Below are positions 15,778 to 23,870 of a stretch of DNA of 64,000 nt, piece after piece (the stretch's first letter is position 1; every line of letters begins with the position of its first letter). Origin of the DNA: M3007 sp033764075 (GTDB lineage: Bacteria > Bacteroidota > Bacteroidia > Chitinophagales > Saprospiraceae); contig JANRJH010000029.1 of the NCBI GenBank assembly GCA_033764075.1, forward strand, positions 92,039 to 156,038. Direction: 5' to 3'. Both the position numbers and the translations under genes were made by a program. The notes under the pieces are model-generated. The model saw only the letters and a list, made by a program, of their open reading frames with translations. It was not told where the DNA came from and ran no database searches.

Positions 15778-18606
15778 ATGCACAAGCTACGCCTCACGGT
15801 CGCCATTGGCCTGTTTTTTTGCCGGACCGCCATCGCCCAGGTCACCTGCGATCCGGTTTTCCCCACTGTTGACGACAACGTAACCATTTATTACGATGCC
15901 ACCCAGGGCAACGGCGCCCTCAATGGTGTTTCGCCCGTGTATGCCCACCTCGGCGTGATCACCGATAAAAGCCAGTCGCCCACCGACTGGAAATACGTGG
16001 CTACACAGTGGGCGGTGAGCAACGCGGCGTCGACCATGACCCTGGAGTCGCCCAACGTCTGGAAAAAGTCGTTTAACATCCGCACTTTTTTCAACATCCC
16101 GGCCAACGAGACCGTGCTTAAGCTGGCCATGGTGTTCCGAAACGCCAGCGGATCCATCGTTGGCCGCGCCGCCGACGGCAGCGACATGTACTACGACGTG
16201 TACCCCGCCAACGCGCCCCTGCAGACGCGCTTCATCAACCCTTCCTCTTCTTTCCTAACGCCCACGGCCGGCCAGGTGATTTCCGTGTCGGCAGCGGCCT
16301 CTAAAAACGCCGAGCTGACGATCACCGACAACGACACGCCGGTGGCTACCGCCACCGGGCTGTCCATCGCGTCCAACCTGACCATCGGTAGCGGCCTGCA
16401 CACCGTGCGCCTCATTGCCGTGGCCGGTTCGGAGCGCGACACCAGCGTATTCCAGTATCTCGTGCCGGCGAACCAACCGGTAGAAGACCGGCCGGCCGGC
16501 ACCGAAACCGGCATCCAGTACCTGAGCAACACGTCGGTGCGCCTGAGCCTGTACGCGCCAGGCAAAGGGGTTGGGTACGTGCTGGGCGACTTCAACAACT
16601 GGCAGTTCGACGACGCCTACCAACTCAAACGCTCCACCGACGGCAACTACTGGTGGCTCGACATCACGGGGCTTCAGCCCGGACAGCAATACCGCTTCCA
16701 GTATTTCATCGACGGCATACGCTTTGCCGACCCCCTGAGTACACTGGTGCTCGACCCGGGCAACGACGCATTCATACCGGCACTTACCTACCCCAACCGC
16801 CCGCTTTACCCCGCCGGACAAACCACGGGCCTGGTATCCGTCCTGCAAACCGCCCAACCGCCGTTCAACTGGACGGCGACGAACTACCAGCGCCCCAAAA
16901 AAACCGACCTGATCGTTTACGAACTGCTGATGCGCGATTTCATCGATCGGCACGACTACCAGACCCTGCTCGATACCCTTGACTATCTGGAAAGACTCGG
17001 TGTGACCGCCATCGAATTCATGCCCGTAAGCGAGTTTGGCGGCAACATCTCCTGGGGCTACAACCCGTCTTTTCACAAGGCACTGGACAAATACTACGGC
17101 ACCGCCGAAGCCTTCAAAACGCTCATCGACGAGTGCCACCGCCGCAACATGGCCGTTATCATTGACGTGGTGTACAACCAGGTAACCGACCAAAGCCCGC
17201 TCGCCCAGCTTTGGTGGGACGCCGCCAACGGCCGCCCCGCCACCAATAACCCCTACCTGAACCCTGTCCCCAAACACGAGTTCAACGTATTCCTCGATTT
17301 CAACCACGAAAGCGTCGCCACCAAGGAATACGTCAAAAATACGCTGAAATACTGGATCGAGGAGTTCCAGGTCGACGGGTTCCGCTTCGACCTTTCCAAA
17401 GGATTCACCCAAAAGAACACCCTGGGCGACGTGAATGCGTGGGGGCAGTACGACCCGACGCGGATCGCGATCTGGAAGGACTACGCCAACTTCATCTGGA
17501 GCATTGACCCCGACAACTACGTCATTCTCGAGCATTTTGCGGCCAACAACGAAGAAAAAGAACTCGCCGAATACGGCATGATGCTGTGGGGCAACCTTTG
17601 GGGCGCCTACAAGGATGCAGCGCTTGGCTACAACACCGGCAGCTCCACCAACATGAGCGGCATCAGCTACAAATCGCGCGGGTGGACCGTTCCCCACCTG
17701 ATCGGTTACTTCGAGAGCCACGATGAAGACCGCATCGGGTTCGAATGCAAAACCTACGGCAACAGCGCCAACCCCAACTACAACATCAAAAGTCTGCCGG
17801 TGGCCATGCGCCGCATCGAGATGCTGCAAAACCTGCTATTCACCGTGCCCGGGCCCAAAATGCTGTGGCAGTTCGGCGAACTGGGCTACGATTTTCCCCT
17901 CAACCAGTGCCCCAACGGCCAGCCCGGGTGTCGCACCGACCCCAAGCCCATCCGCTGGGATTACTACGACGATCCGTACCGCCGCCGCCTGTACGACGTC
18001 ACGGCCTCGCTGCTCCACCTGCGACAGGAACTGGATGTGTTCGAGACAGACAATTTTCAAACCAGCCTCAGCAGTGGCCCGATCCGAACCGTTTTCCTCA
18101 ACGACAACAACCTGAACCAGGGTGTCGCCGTGTACGCAAACATCGGTACTACCCCGCAGCCCGTCAGCATCAGCCTGTCGCTCAACGGCTGGTGGTACGA
18201 GTACTACACCGGCGACAGCGTACAATACGCCGGCACCCCCCTGATCGACACCCTGCAGGCCGGCGAGTACCGCGTGTACACCAATGTGTATGTGCCGCTG
18301 CCGGGCGGGTTTAACCCAACCCCGGTGTACGAGGTATCCGGGCCGATCAGCGGCCTCACGATCTTTCCCAACCCGGCCACCGGCCTCGCCTACGCCGATG
18401 TGTACCTGCGCGAACAGGCCGAGCTGACCCTCAGCATTACCGATGCGCTGGGGCGGGTAGCGCTCCGGCAATACCCGGGCGACTTGCCCGCCGGCGATTA
18501 CCGGTTTGAGCTGCCGCTGACGGGTCTGCCCGGCGGCGTGTATTTTGTGCGGGTGGAATCAACCGATGGGGGATTGCTGATCAAACGACTAATCATCAAC
18601 CGGTGA
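15778..18606 (+). CDS. Secreted GH13 alpha-amylase-family enzyme with T9SS sorting domain
   Basis: 942 aa. Signal peptide (LTVAIGLFFCRTAIAQ), two N-terminal beta domains, an E-set/CBM48-like module (YVLGDFNNWQF, about residue 265), then a GH13 barrel from about residue 370. Catalytic residues are visible: nucleophile Asp538 in DGFRFDLS, acid/base Glu585 in VILEHF, and Asp649 in ESHDED. The last about 85 residues (LTIFPNPATGLAYADV to LLIKRLIINR) are a T9SS sorting domain, so the enzyme should be surface-anchored or released and act on extracellular starch-like glucans. Specificity within GH13 cannot be read from sequence alone. A promoter and an intrinsic terminator lie in the 75 nt before the ATG. 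Confidence 0.9.
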   Translation: MHKLRLTVAIGLFFCRTAIAQVTCDPVFPTVDDNVTIYYDATQGNGALNGVSPVYAHLGVITDKSQSPTDWKYVATQWAVSNAASTMTLESPNVWKKSFNIRTFFNIPANETVLKLAMVFRNASGSIVGRAADGSDMYYDVYPANAPLQTRFINPSSSFLTPTAGQVISVSAAASKNAELTITDNDTPVATATGLSIASNLTIGSGLHTVRLIAVAGSERDTSVFQYLVPANQPVEDRPAGTETGIQYLSNTSVRLSLYAPGKGVGYVLGDFNNWQFDDAYQLKRSTDGNYWWLDITGLQPGQQYRFQYFIDGIRFADPLSTLVLDPGNDAFIPALTYPNRPLYPAGQTTGLVSVLQTAQPPFNWTATNYQRPKKTDLIVYELLMRDFIDRHDYQTLLDTLDYLERLGVTAIEFMPVSEFGGNISWGYNPSFHKALDKYYGTAEAFKTLIDECHRRNMAVIIDVVYNQVTDQSPLAQLWWDAANGRPATNNPYLNPVPKHEFNVFLDFNHESVATKEYVKNTLKYWIEEFQVDGFRFDLSKGFTQKNTLGDVNAWGQYDPTRIAIWKDYANFIWSIDPDNYVILEHFAANNEEKELAEYGMMLWGNLWGAYKDAALGYNTGSSTNMSGISYKSRGWTVPHLIGYFESHDEDRIGFECKTYGNSANPNYNIKSLPVAMRRIEMLQNLLFTVPGPKMLWQFGELGYDFPLNQCPNGQPGCRTDPKPIRWDYYDDPYRRRLYDVTASLLHLRQELDVFETDNFQTSLSSGPIRTVFLNDNNLNQGVAVYANIGTTPQPVSISLSLNGWWYEYYTGDSVQYAGTPLIDTLQAGEYRVYTNVYVPLPGGFNPTPVYEVSGPISGLTIFPNPATGLAYADVYLREQAELTLSITDALGRVALRQYPGDLPAGDYRFELPLTGLPGGVYFVRVESTDGGLLIKRLIINR

Positions 18607-18653
18607 ACGTGCGCAAGGTTGTTTAATCCCTGCGCCGTCAGGCCTTTATTCGC

Positions 18654-19130
18654 ATGAAGCAAAATAACATTACCTTTCAATTCATCAGCGAACCATCCGA
18701 CGTCAACTACGGCGGCAAAGTGCACGGTGGCGTGGTGATGAAATGGATCGACCAAGCCGCCTTTGCCTGTGCCAGCGCCTGGGCCGGAACCTATTGTGTC
18801 ACTGTTTACGTCGGCGGCATACGGTTCTATCGCCCCATTCACATCGGCGATTTGGTGCGGGTGCATGCGCGCATTATCTACACGGGCACGACGAGCATGC
18901 ACATCGCCATTGACCTGGAATCCAGGCCGGTAACGGAGGGCGAATTTCAGAAGACGACCCACTGCATCATCGTTTTTGCGGCGGTTGATGGCGCGGGAAA
19001 AACCCAACCGGTACCCAAGTGGATACCGGTGACCGAACAAGACCGGCAACTGGAACGGTATGCCATCAAACTGATGGATTTGCGCAAGCAAATTGAGGCG
19101 GAGATGAAACCTTTCCAGGATTTACCCTGA
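18654..19130 (+). CDS. Acyl-CoA thioesterase, hotdog fold (YciA/BACH-like)
   Basis: 158 aa single hotdog domain: PSDVNYGGKVHGGVVMKWID is the signature with the GG..HGG..M.WID pattern of acyl-CoA hydrolases, followed by VRVHARIIYTGTTSMHIAID. These enzymes release free fatty acids from acyl-CoA in the cytoplasm. The substrate chain length cannot be told from sequence. It follows the GH13 gene by 47 nt on the same strand but there is no functional link. Ends 6 nt before the stop of convergent dprA. Confidence 0.85.
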   Translation: MKQNNITFQFISEPSDVNYGGKVHGGVVMKWIDQAAFACASAWAGTYCVTVYVGGIRFYRPIHIGDLVRVHARIIYTGTTSMHIAIDLESRPVTEGEFQKTTHCIIVFAAVDGAGKTQPVPKWIPVTEQDRQLERYAIKLMDLRKQIEAEMKPFQDLP

Positions 19131-19136
19131 GCTGTA

Positions 19137-20246
19137 TCAACGATCAGCTGCCCTGTATCGCTTGCCCGGAAGCGTCCGCACCAGCCCTTTGAACTCCAGT
19201 TCCAGGAGCAGCGCCGCGATGCGACCCGGGGCAAGCGCAACGTCGTAACTCAACTCGTCGATGCCGGTCTCGGGACGTTTCTGCAAGACCTCCATCAGCG
19301 CCGACTCCTCGGGACTCAGTTCTACGAATAACCGGGCCTGCTGTGGCTTTCGTTTGCCGGCGACCTCCCAGCCCATGGCTTCCGCGAGATCGGCGACCGA
19401 TGTGGTGAGCCTCGCCTTGTTTTGCCGGATGAGCCGGTTGCAGCCGGCACTTTTGGCGTCGCGCACCCGCCCGGGCACCGCGAACACGTCGCGGTCGTAC
19501 TGTGCCGCCAGTTCGGCGGTAATCATGCTGCCCCCGCTTTCTGCGGTCTCGACCACCAACAGGGCATCGGACATGCCGGCAATGATGCGGTTGCGCATGG
19601 GGAAATGTTCCTTGTCGGGTTTGGTGTCGTGCGGGTACTCGGTGATCAGCCCGCCGTTTTCGGTCATTTTCCGGGCCACCTCCGCGTGTTCCCGCGGGTA
19701 AATGGCGGCCAGCCCATGACCCAGGGCGCCCAGATTGGGGATGCCCAGCGCATTCGACCGGCGGTGCGCAATCCCGTCGATGCCGAAAGCCAGCCCGCTC
19801 AGCACCACCACACCGTAAGGCAACAGGGCTTCCACGTACTCCTCGCAGATGGCCCGTCCGTACTCCGTTGGGGTACGAGTACCAACAATACCCACCAAAC
19901 GCGCAGCGTTTAACAGGTCGATGTCGGAAACCTTGCAATACAGGAGTGCAGGGCAATCGGCGTTTTGTTTGAGCCGGAAAGGGTACCCCGGGTCGGTGTA
20001 AAACAACGCCGTTATGCCGTGCCGTTCGATCCACCGGCACTCCTTTTCTGCCTTGAGGAGCAAATCCGGCGCCGCCAGCCCCTCCACCGTGGCCGGGCCG
20101 ATACCCGGAATACGCAGCAACGCGCGCTTGCCGGTGCGAAAAACGGCATCCGCTCCCCCACAATAACTGACCAGGGTTTTGGCGGTCACGGCGCCCACAT
20201 GCGACGCCATCGTCAGGGCGATTTGAAATTGAAGCGTTTCTGACAT
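19137..20246 (-). CDS. dprA: DNA processing protein DprA
   Basis: 369 aa. Central Rossmann-like DprA domain with GIVGTRTPTEYGR, LSGLAFGIDGIAH, and SGGSMITAELAAQYDRDVFAV, preceded by a helix-hairpin-helix-like stretch (LLRIPGIGPATVEGL) and followed by a C-terminal winged-helix domain ending GLVRTLPGKRYR. DprA loads RecA on incoming single-stranded DNA during natural transformation. Length and motif order are normal, so it looks functional. A well-formed promoter precedes it (20300-20330). Confidence 0.95.
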   Translation of the reverse strand: MSETLQFQIALTMASHVGAVTAKTLVSYCGGADAVFRTGKRALLRIPGIGPATVEGLAAPDLLLKAEKECRWIERHGITALFYTDPGYPFRLKQNADCPALLYCKVSDIDLLNAARLVGIVGTRTPTEYGRAICEEYVEALLPYGVVVLSGLAFGIDGIAHRRSNALGIPNLGALGHGLAAIYPREHAEVARKMTENGGLITEYPHDTKPDKEHFPMRNRIIAGMSDALLVVETAESGGSMITAELAAQYDRDVFAVPGRVRDAKSAGCNRLIRQNKARLTTSVADLAEAMGWEVAGKRKPQQARLFVELSPEESALMEVLQKRPETGIDELSYDVALAPGRIAALLLELEFKGLVRTLPGKRYRAADR

Positions 20247-20299
20247 AGATTTGTGAGCCGGGCAGACCCGGAAGTGCGTTTTAGGCTCCTTTTACCACG

Positions 20300-20330
20300 C
20301 AAAAGTAATACAATTTTACAAAATAGCAAA
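20300..20330 (-). promoter_or_regulatory. Promoter of dprA
   Basis: On the minus strand, TTTG (20330-20327), a 19-nt spacer, then TACTTTTG (20307-20300): a full match to the Bacteroidota consensus. Expected start near 20293, giving a leader of about 45 nt. Confidence 0.75.
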
Positions 20331-20341
20331 CCTTTAAAAAC

Positions 20342-20923
20342 ATGAAATTGCCCAAAGTTGAAGTGCTCATGATCTTCATCTTTTTTGGTTGCGTAGCGGT
20401 TTGGGCCGTGTCGAGGTGCAACGACCAACGCAGCCGCACGCTTGCCCGCGACAGGTCCGTCACGGATGAGGAAGACCGCCCAGTGCGGCGCGACACCGTG
20501 TACATGACGCCTAAGTCCGGACCGGCGCCGCAGCAGACTGTTCAGCAACAACCTGTTCAGCTACAACCCGTTCAGCAACAACCCGTTCAGCCGCCGACGA
20601 CGACGCCGGTAAACACCAAAAGTCCGGAAAAACAACCGCGCCCCGAATTGGGCGCCGGCAACGGTACGGCAAACACCGGCGGCTCCCTGTTGTACTGCAA
20701 CGTGGAGGGCCTGAATGTACGCAGCGAGCCGAACGTGCGCAGCAAGACGGTTGCCACGCTGAAAAAACACGAAGCGGTTACTTTTTTGAACCAAAAAACC
20801 GATTTTACCGAAGAATTAAACCTGGGAGACGGAAAGGTTACCGATCATTGGGTCAAAATAAAAACCAAAAGCGGCAAAACCGGCTGGGTATTTGGCGCCG
20901 GAGTCCACTATTACAAAAAATAA
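20342..20923 (+). CDS. Membrane-anchored protein with bacterial SH3 domain
   Basis: 193 aa. One N-terminal transmembrane segment (VLMIFIFFGCVAVWAVS), a Gln/Pro-rich linker built of repeated QQPVQ units, and a C-terminal SH3b domain (LYCNVEGLNVRSEPNVRSKT to TGWVFGAGVHY). SH3b domains commonly bind peptidoglycan stem peptides or other envelope ligands, so the domain probably sits in the periplasm on a flexible stalk. Function otherwise unknown. It is followed 16 nt later by the VanZ-like gene and may be co-transcribed. Confidence 0.75.
   Translation: MKLPKVEVLMIFIFFGCVAVWAVSRCNDQRSRTLARDRSVTDEEDRPVRRDTVYMTPKSGPAPQQTVQQQPVQLQPVQQQPVQPPTTTPVNTKSPEKQPRPELGAGNGTANTGGSLLYCNVEGLNVRSEPNVRSKTVATLKKHEAVTFLNQKTDFTEELNLGDGKVTDHWVKIKTKSGKTGWVFGAGVHYYKK
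20540..20590. repeat. 15-nt tandem repeat encoding QQPVQ linker
   Basis: About three and a half copies of a GTTCAGCAACAACCC unit, with small variants, encode the Gln/Pro-rich stalk of the SH3 protein. In-frame length variation is expected here. Confidence 0.85.
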
Positions 20924-20939
20924 ACACCCAAAGCATTCG

Positions 20940-21287
20940 ATGACGCGCTATCTGCCTGCCTTTGTCTGGCTTCTGATCATTACCTATCTCTCCACAAGTC
21001 CCGGCATCTCGCTGCCGGCATTCTCGCTGTTTTCAGCCGACAAGCTGGCGCATGCTGTCGTGTACGGCATGCTGGTGGTGTTGCTGTGGTTTGGCCACCG
21101 CCGGCAGCGCGATCTGGGTAAATACTGGGGCATCTCCGTTTTTCTGGGCGCCACCCTTTACGGCGCCTTCATGGAATACATTCAGGCGACCTACTTCCCC
21201 GGGCGTTCGTTCGAATTTGACGACATGATCGCCAACGCCGTGGGCGCCGCTGCCGGCTGGGTTTTTGGCAAGTGGCGCTTCGGATGA
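20940..21287 (+). CDS. VanZ-family small membrane protein
   Basis: 115 aa with about four hydrophobic segments. YLPAFVWLLIITYLSTSPG, DKLAHAVVYGMLVVLLW, and GRSFEFDDMIANAVGAAAGW match the VanZ-like fold (conserved D-K-x-x-H and E...D-x-x-x-N). VanZ proteins confer low-level teicoplanin resistance in enterococci, but most bacterial homologues have no defined role. The ATG at 20940 is preferred over an earlier in-frame ATG inside the end of the SH3 gene. Confidence 0.8.
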   Translation: MTRYLPAFVWLLIITYLSTSPGISLPAFSLFSADKLAHAVVYGMLVVLLWFGHRRQRDLGKYWGISVFLGATLYGAFMEYIQATYFPGRSFEFDDMIANAVGAAAGWVFGKWRFG

Positions 21288-21312
21288 TGGCCGTTTTTCG
21301 CCTGGCTTGACA

Positions 21313-21320
21313 TACCTTTG
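21313..21320 (+). promoter_or_regulatory. -7 element upstream of the aminotransferase gene
   Basis: TACCTTTG, about 100 nt before the ATG at 21420; no clear -33 element. Confidence 0.4.
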
Positions 21321-21419
21321 ACCGCCGGATAAACACCGAAACCGCCATTCGCATTCCATCACCCGGCATCCGGAAATTGAACCCCCGGGTGCTCACTTTC
21401 AATCATCCGAGATCTTTTT

Positions 21420-22607
21420 ATGCTTTCCGAACGCGTCCGCAACCTTGCCGAATCCGAGACCCTTAAAATGGCCCGTATGGCCCGCGAACTGCGAGCCCTG
21501 GGGCACGATGTCATCAGCCTGAGCCTCGGCGAGCCCGACTTCGACACCCCTGCACACATTAAAGAGGCCGCCTGGCAGGCCCTGCAAGACGGATACACCC
21601 ACTACACGCCGGTGAACGGATTGCCGGAGCTAACCAAAGCCATCAGCGAAAAGTTCAAAAGAGACAACAACCTGGAGTACCGGCCCGAGCAGATCGTGGT
21701 GAGCAACGGCGCCAAGCAGACCATTTACAACATCTGCCAATCGTTGCTCAACCCCGGCGACGAGGTGGTCGTTTTTTCCCCTTACTGGGTCTCGTACTGG
21801 GAGATCATCCGGTTGTCCGGAGGCATACCGGTGCCGGTGTACGCCGGTGTGGAGCGCGACTTCAAGCCCGCGCCCGAAGCCGTAGCCGCAGCGATTACGC
21901 CGCGCACCAAGTTTGTACTGTTCTCCTCTCCCTGTAACCCAACGGGAACTGTGTTCTCCCGCGACGAGCTCCAGGCCTACGCGGAGGCCATCGCCCCGCA
22001 CAAGGATGTGCTCATTGTGAGCGACGAAATTTACGAGTACATCAACTTCACCCACGAACATGTGAGCATCGGCAGTCTGCCCGTCGTCAAAGACCGCACC
22101 ATTACCGTCAACGGATTCGCCAAAGGATTCGCCATGACCGGCTGGCGCCTGGGGTACATGGGCGCGCCCAAAGCAGTCGCCGACGCGTGTACCAAGATAC
22201 AGGGACAGGTAACCAGCGGCGCCTCCTCTTTCGGGCAAAAAGCCGCCGCAGTGGCCCTGATGAGCGACATGGCGCCCACCGAAGCCATGCGCGAGGCCTT
22301 CCGCGAACGCCGCGACATTGTGCTGAGCATGATGGAGGAAATGCCCGATATCCACTGCAACCACCCCGACGGCGCTTTTTACATTTTTCCAAACGTTAGC
22401 GCCTATTTCGGGCGTACCGACGGCAATACCGTTATACAAAGCGGCGACGACTTCTGCGATTACATGATGCAAAACGCCTACGTCGGGCTGGTTTCCGGCT
22501 CCGCATTCGGCGACACCAACTCATTCCGGCTGAGCTACGCCGCATCGGAAAATGAACTGCGGGAGGCTTGCCGACGGATGAAAGCGGTGCTGGGACGGCT
22601 GCGCTGA
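21420..22607 (+). CDS. aspC: Class I/II aminotransferase (aspartate aminotransferase type)
   Basis: 395 aa, full length for fold-type I aspartate aminotransferases. The PLP-binding Lys is Lys235 in NGFAKGFAMTGWRLGY; SSPCNPTGTVFS, SDEIYEYI and the C-terminal FRLSYAASENEL complete the family pattern. It transfers amino groups between aspartate and 2-oxoglutarate in amino-acid metabolism; specificity for other substrates cannot be excluded. Stands alone, facing the 3' end of the nuclease gene 7 nt away. Confidence 0.88.
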   Translation: MLSERVRNLAESETLKMARMARELRALGHDVISLSLGEPDFDTPAHIKEAAWQALQDGYTHYTPVNGLPELTKAISEKFKRDNNLEYRPEQIVVSNGAKQTIYNICQSLLNPGDEVVVFSPYWVSYWEIIRLSGGIPVPVYAGVERDFKPAPEAVAAAITPRTKFVLFSSPCNPTGTVFSRDELQAYAEAIAPHKDVLIVSDEIYEYINFTHEHVSIGSLPVVKDRTITVNGFAKGFAMTGWRLGYMGAPKAVADACTKIQGQVTSGASSFGQKAAAVALMSDMAPTEAMREAFRERRDIVLSMMEEMPDIHCNHPDGAFYIFPNVSAYFGRTDGNTVIQSGDDFCDYMMQNAYVGLVSGSAFGDTNSFRLSYAASENELREACRRMKAVLGRLR

Positions 22608-22614
22608 TCGCTCC

Positions 22615-23676
22615 CTACTTTTTCTTCACCACCACCATATACACCGGCAGGTGGTCGCTGTACCCATTGATGAAGGTGTCGCCCGAAAAGGTGCGGAAAG
22701 GGTACCCCTTGAATGTACCGTCGGCCTGGATCATCCAGGGCTTCCTGAACACCACCGACTTAAAAAAGGTCCAGCCGCCGGATTGCACCTGAATCCAGGA
22801 TTTGGAGATGCAAATCTGGTCGAACAGGTTCCAGGAGTCGCGGTAGGCCAGGGTTCCGTTGCCGTCGCGGAAGTGCTCGTACATGGTGTTGAAAAAGCCG
22901 TCGTCCCGCACAGCATTCAGGTCGCCGGTGGCGTACAGGTGTTTGGTGAGGCTTTTGTTGTTCGGGTCGTCGTTCAGGTCGCCCATGACCACGATTTTGG
23001 CAGCGGGATCCGTTTGGCGCAGGCTGTCGGCCAATGCTTTACAGCGGTCGGCGGCGGCAGCCCGGGCCCATGCGCTGGCACTTTCGCCGCCACGCCGGGA
23101 GGGCCAGTGACAGACCATGACATGCAGGGGTTCACCATCGAACCGGCCGCTGACCAGCAGGATGTCGCGGGTGAAGTCGCGCTCGCCAGTGCGCGGGTCG
23201 GTCAGATCAACGGTAACAGACCGTGCGCCGTCCACCTGAAAATATTTGGGCTGGTACAGCAACCCGCAATTGATGCCGCGCTCATCGGGGCCTTCGATGA
23301 GCACCACCTGGTAATTGCGGTCGCGCAGAGGCGCCTGCGACACCAGGTCTTCCAGCACCTTCCTGTTTTCCACTTCGGCCACGCCGAGCAGGGCCACGCC
23401 GTCGGGGGTGAGTTCGGCACCCAGCTCGCGGATGACTTGGGCCATGTTGGCCTGCTTGAGCAGGTACTTTTCGGTGTTCCAGAGGAGCTTGCCGTTGGGC
23501 AAAAAATCGGCGTCGTTGGTCACCGGGTTGTCCAGTGTGTCGAACAGGTTTTCAAGGTTGTAAAAGCCGATGCCGGCCACTTTATACTCCCCTTTGGACG
23601 GTTTTTCGGGTTGGGTATACGCGCAGTTGGCGCACAGGTGAACGGCCAGTAACGCCGGTATGATTACATTTCGCAT
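22615..23676 (-). CDS. Exported endonuclease/exonuclease/phosphatase-family protein
   Basis: 353 aa with signal peptide (VIIPALLAVHLCANCAY) and a complete EEP fold: GFYNLENLFDT, GVAEVENRKVLE, VCHWPSRRGG, VVMGDLNDDPNN and the terminal GYSDHLPVYMVV carry the metal-binding and catalytic Asn/Glu/Asp/His residues. EEP enzymes cut phosphodiester bonds of nucleic acids or related substrates; the signal peptide places it in the periplasm or outside. It diverges from a TonB receptor followed by a DUF5689 protein, a grouping seen in other Bacteroidota, which suggests scavenging of extracellular nucleic acid or phosphate (inference). Start at 23676 gives the signal peptide. Confidence 0.85.
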   Translation of the reverse strand: MRNVIIPALLAVHLCANCAYTQPEKPSKGEYKVAGIGFYNLENLFDTLDNPVTNDADFLPNGKLLWNTEKYLLKQANMAQVIRELGAELTPDGVALLGVAEVENRKVLEDLVSQAPLRDRNYQVVLIEGPDERGINCGLLYQPKYFQVDGARSVTVDLTDPRTGERDFTRDILLVSGRFDGEPLHVMVCHWPSRRGGESASAWARAAAADRCKALADSLRQTDPAAKIVVMGDLNDDPNNKSLTKHLYATGDLNAVRDDGFFNTMYEHFRDGNGTLAYRDSWNLFDQICISKSWIQVQSGGWTFFKSVVFRKPWMIQADGTFKGYPFRTFSGDTFINGYSDHLPVYMVVVKKK

Positions 23677-23756
23677 GTGGGATGGGTCAATTGAAAGCAC
23701 AAAAAACGGTAAAAGCCTGCGCCCAAAAGTCCGGTTAGCAATTATTTAACATGACC

Positions 23757-23790
23757 TTTGTCCATTCGCCATTGGGCCATTGTACTTTTG
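23757..23790 (+). promoter_or_regulatory. Promoter of the 23.9-kb TonB receptor operon
   Basis: TACTTTTG at 23783-23790 with TTTG at 23757-23760 (22-nt spacer, slightly long). The leader to the ATG at 23871 would be about 75 nt. Confidence 0.55.
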
Positions 23791-23870
23791 CAGGCTAAAA
23801 ACCGGATTACATCCGCCCCAACCTTCCTGCCGGGCCATTTTTTCAAACCAGATAAACAAGTTCTCCCTAA

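Noticed and set aside
16255..17829. 524-aa minus-strand open frame opposite the GH13 enzyme
   Set aside because: The + strand carries all three GH13 catalytic residues in order; the antisense frame has none.
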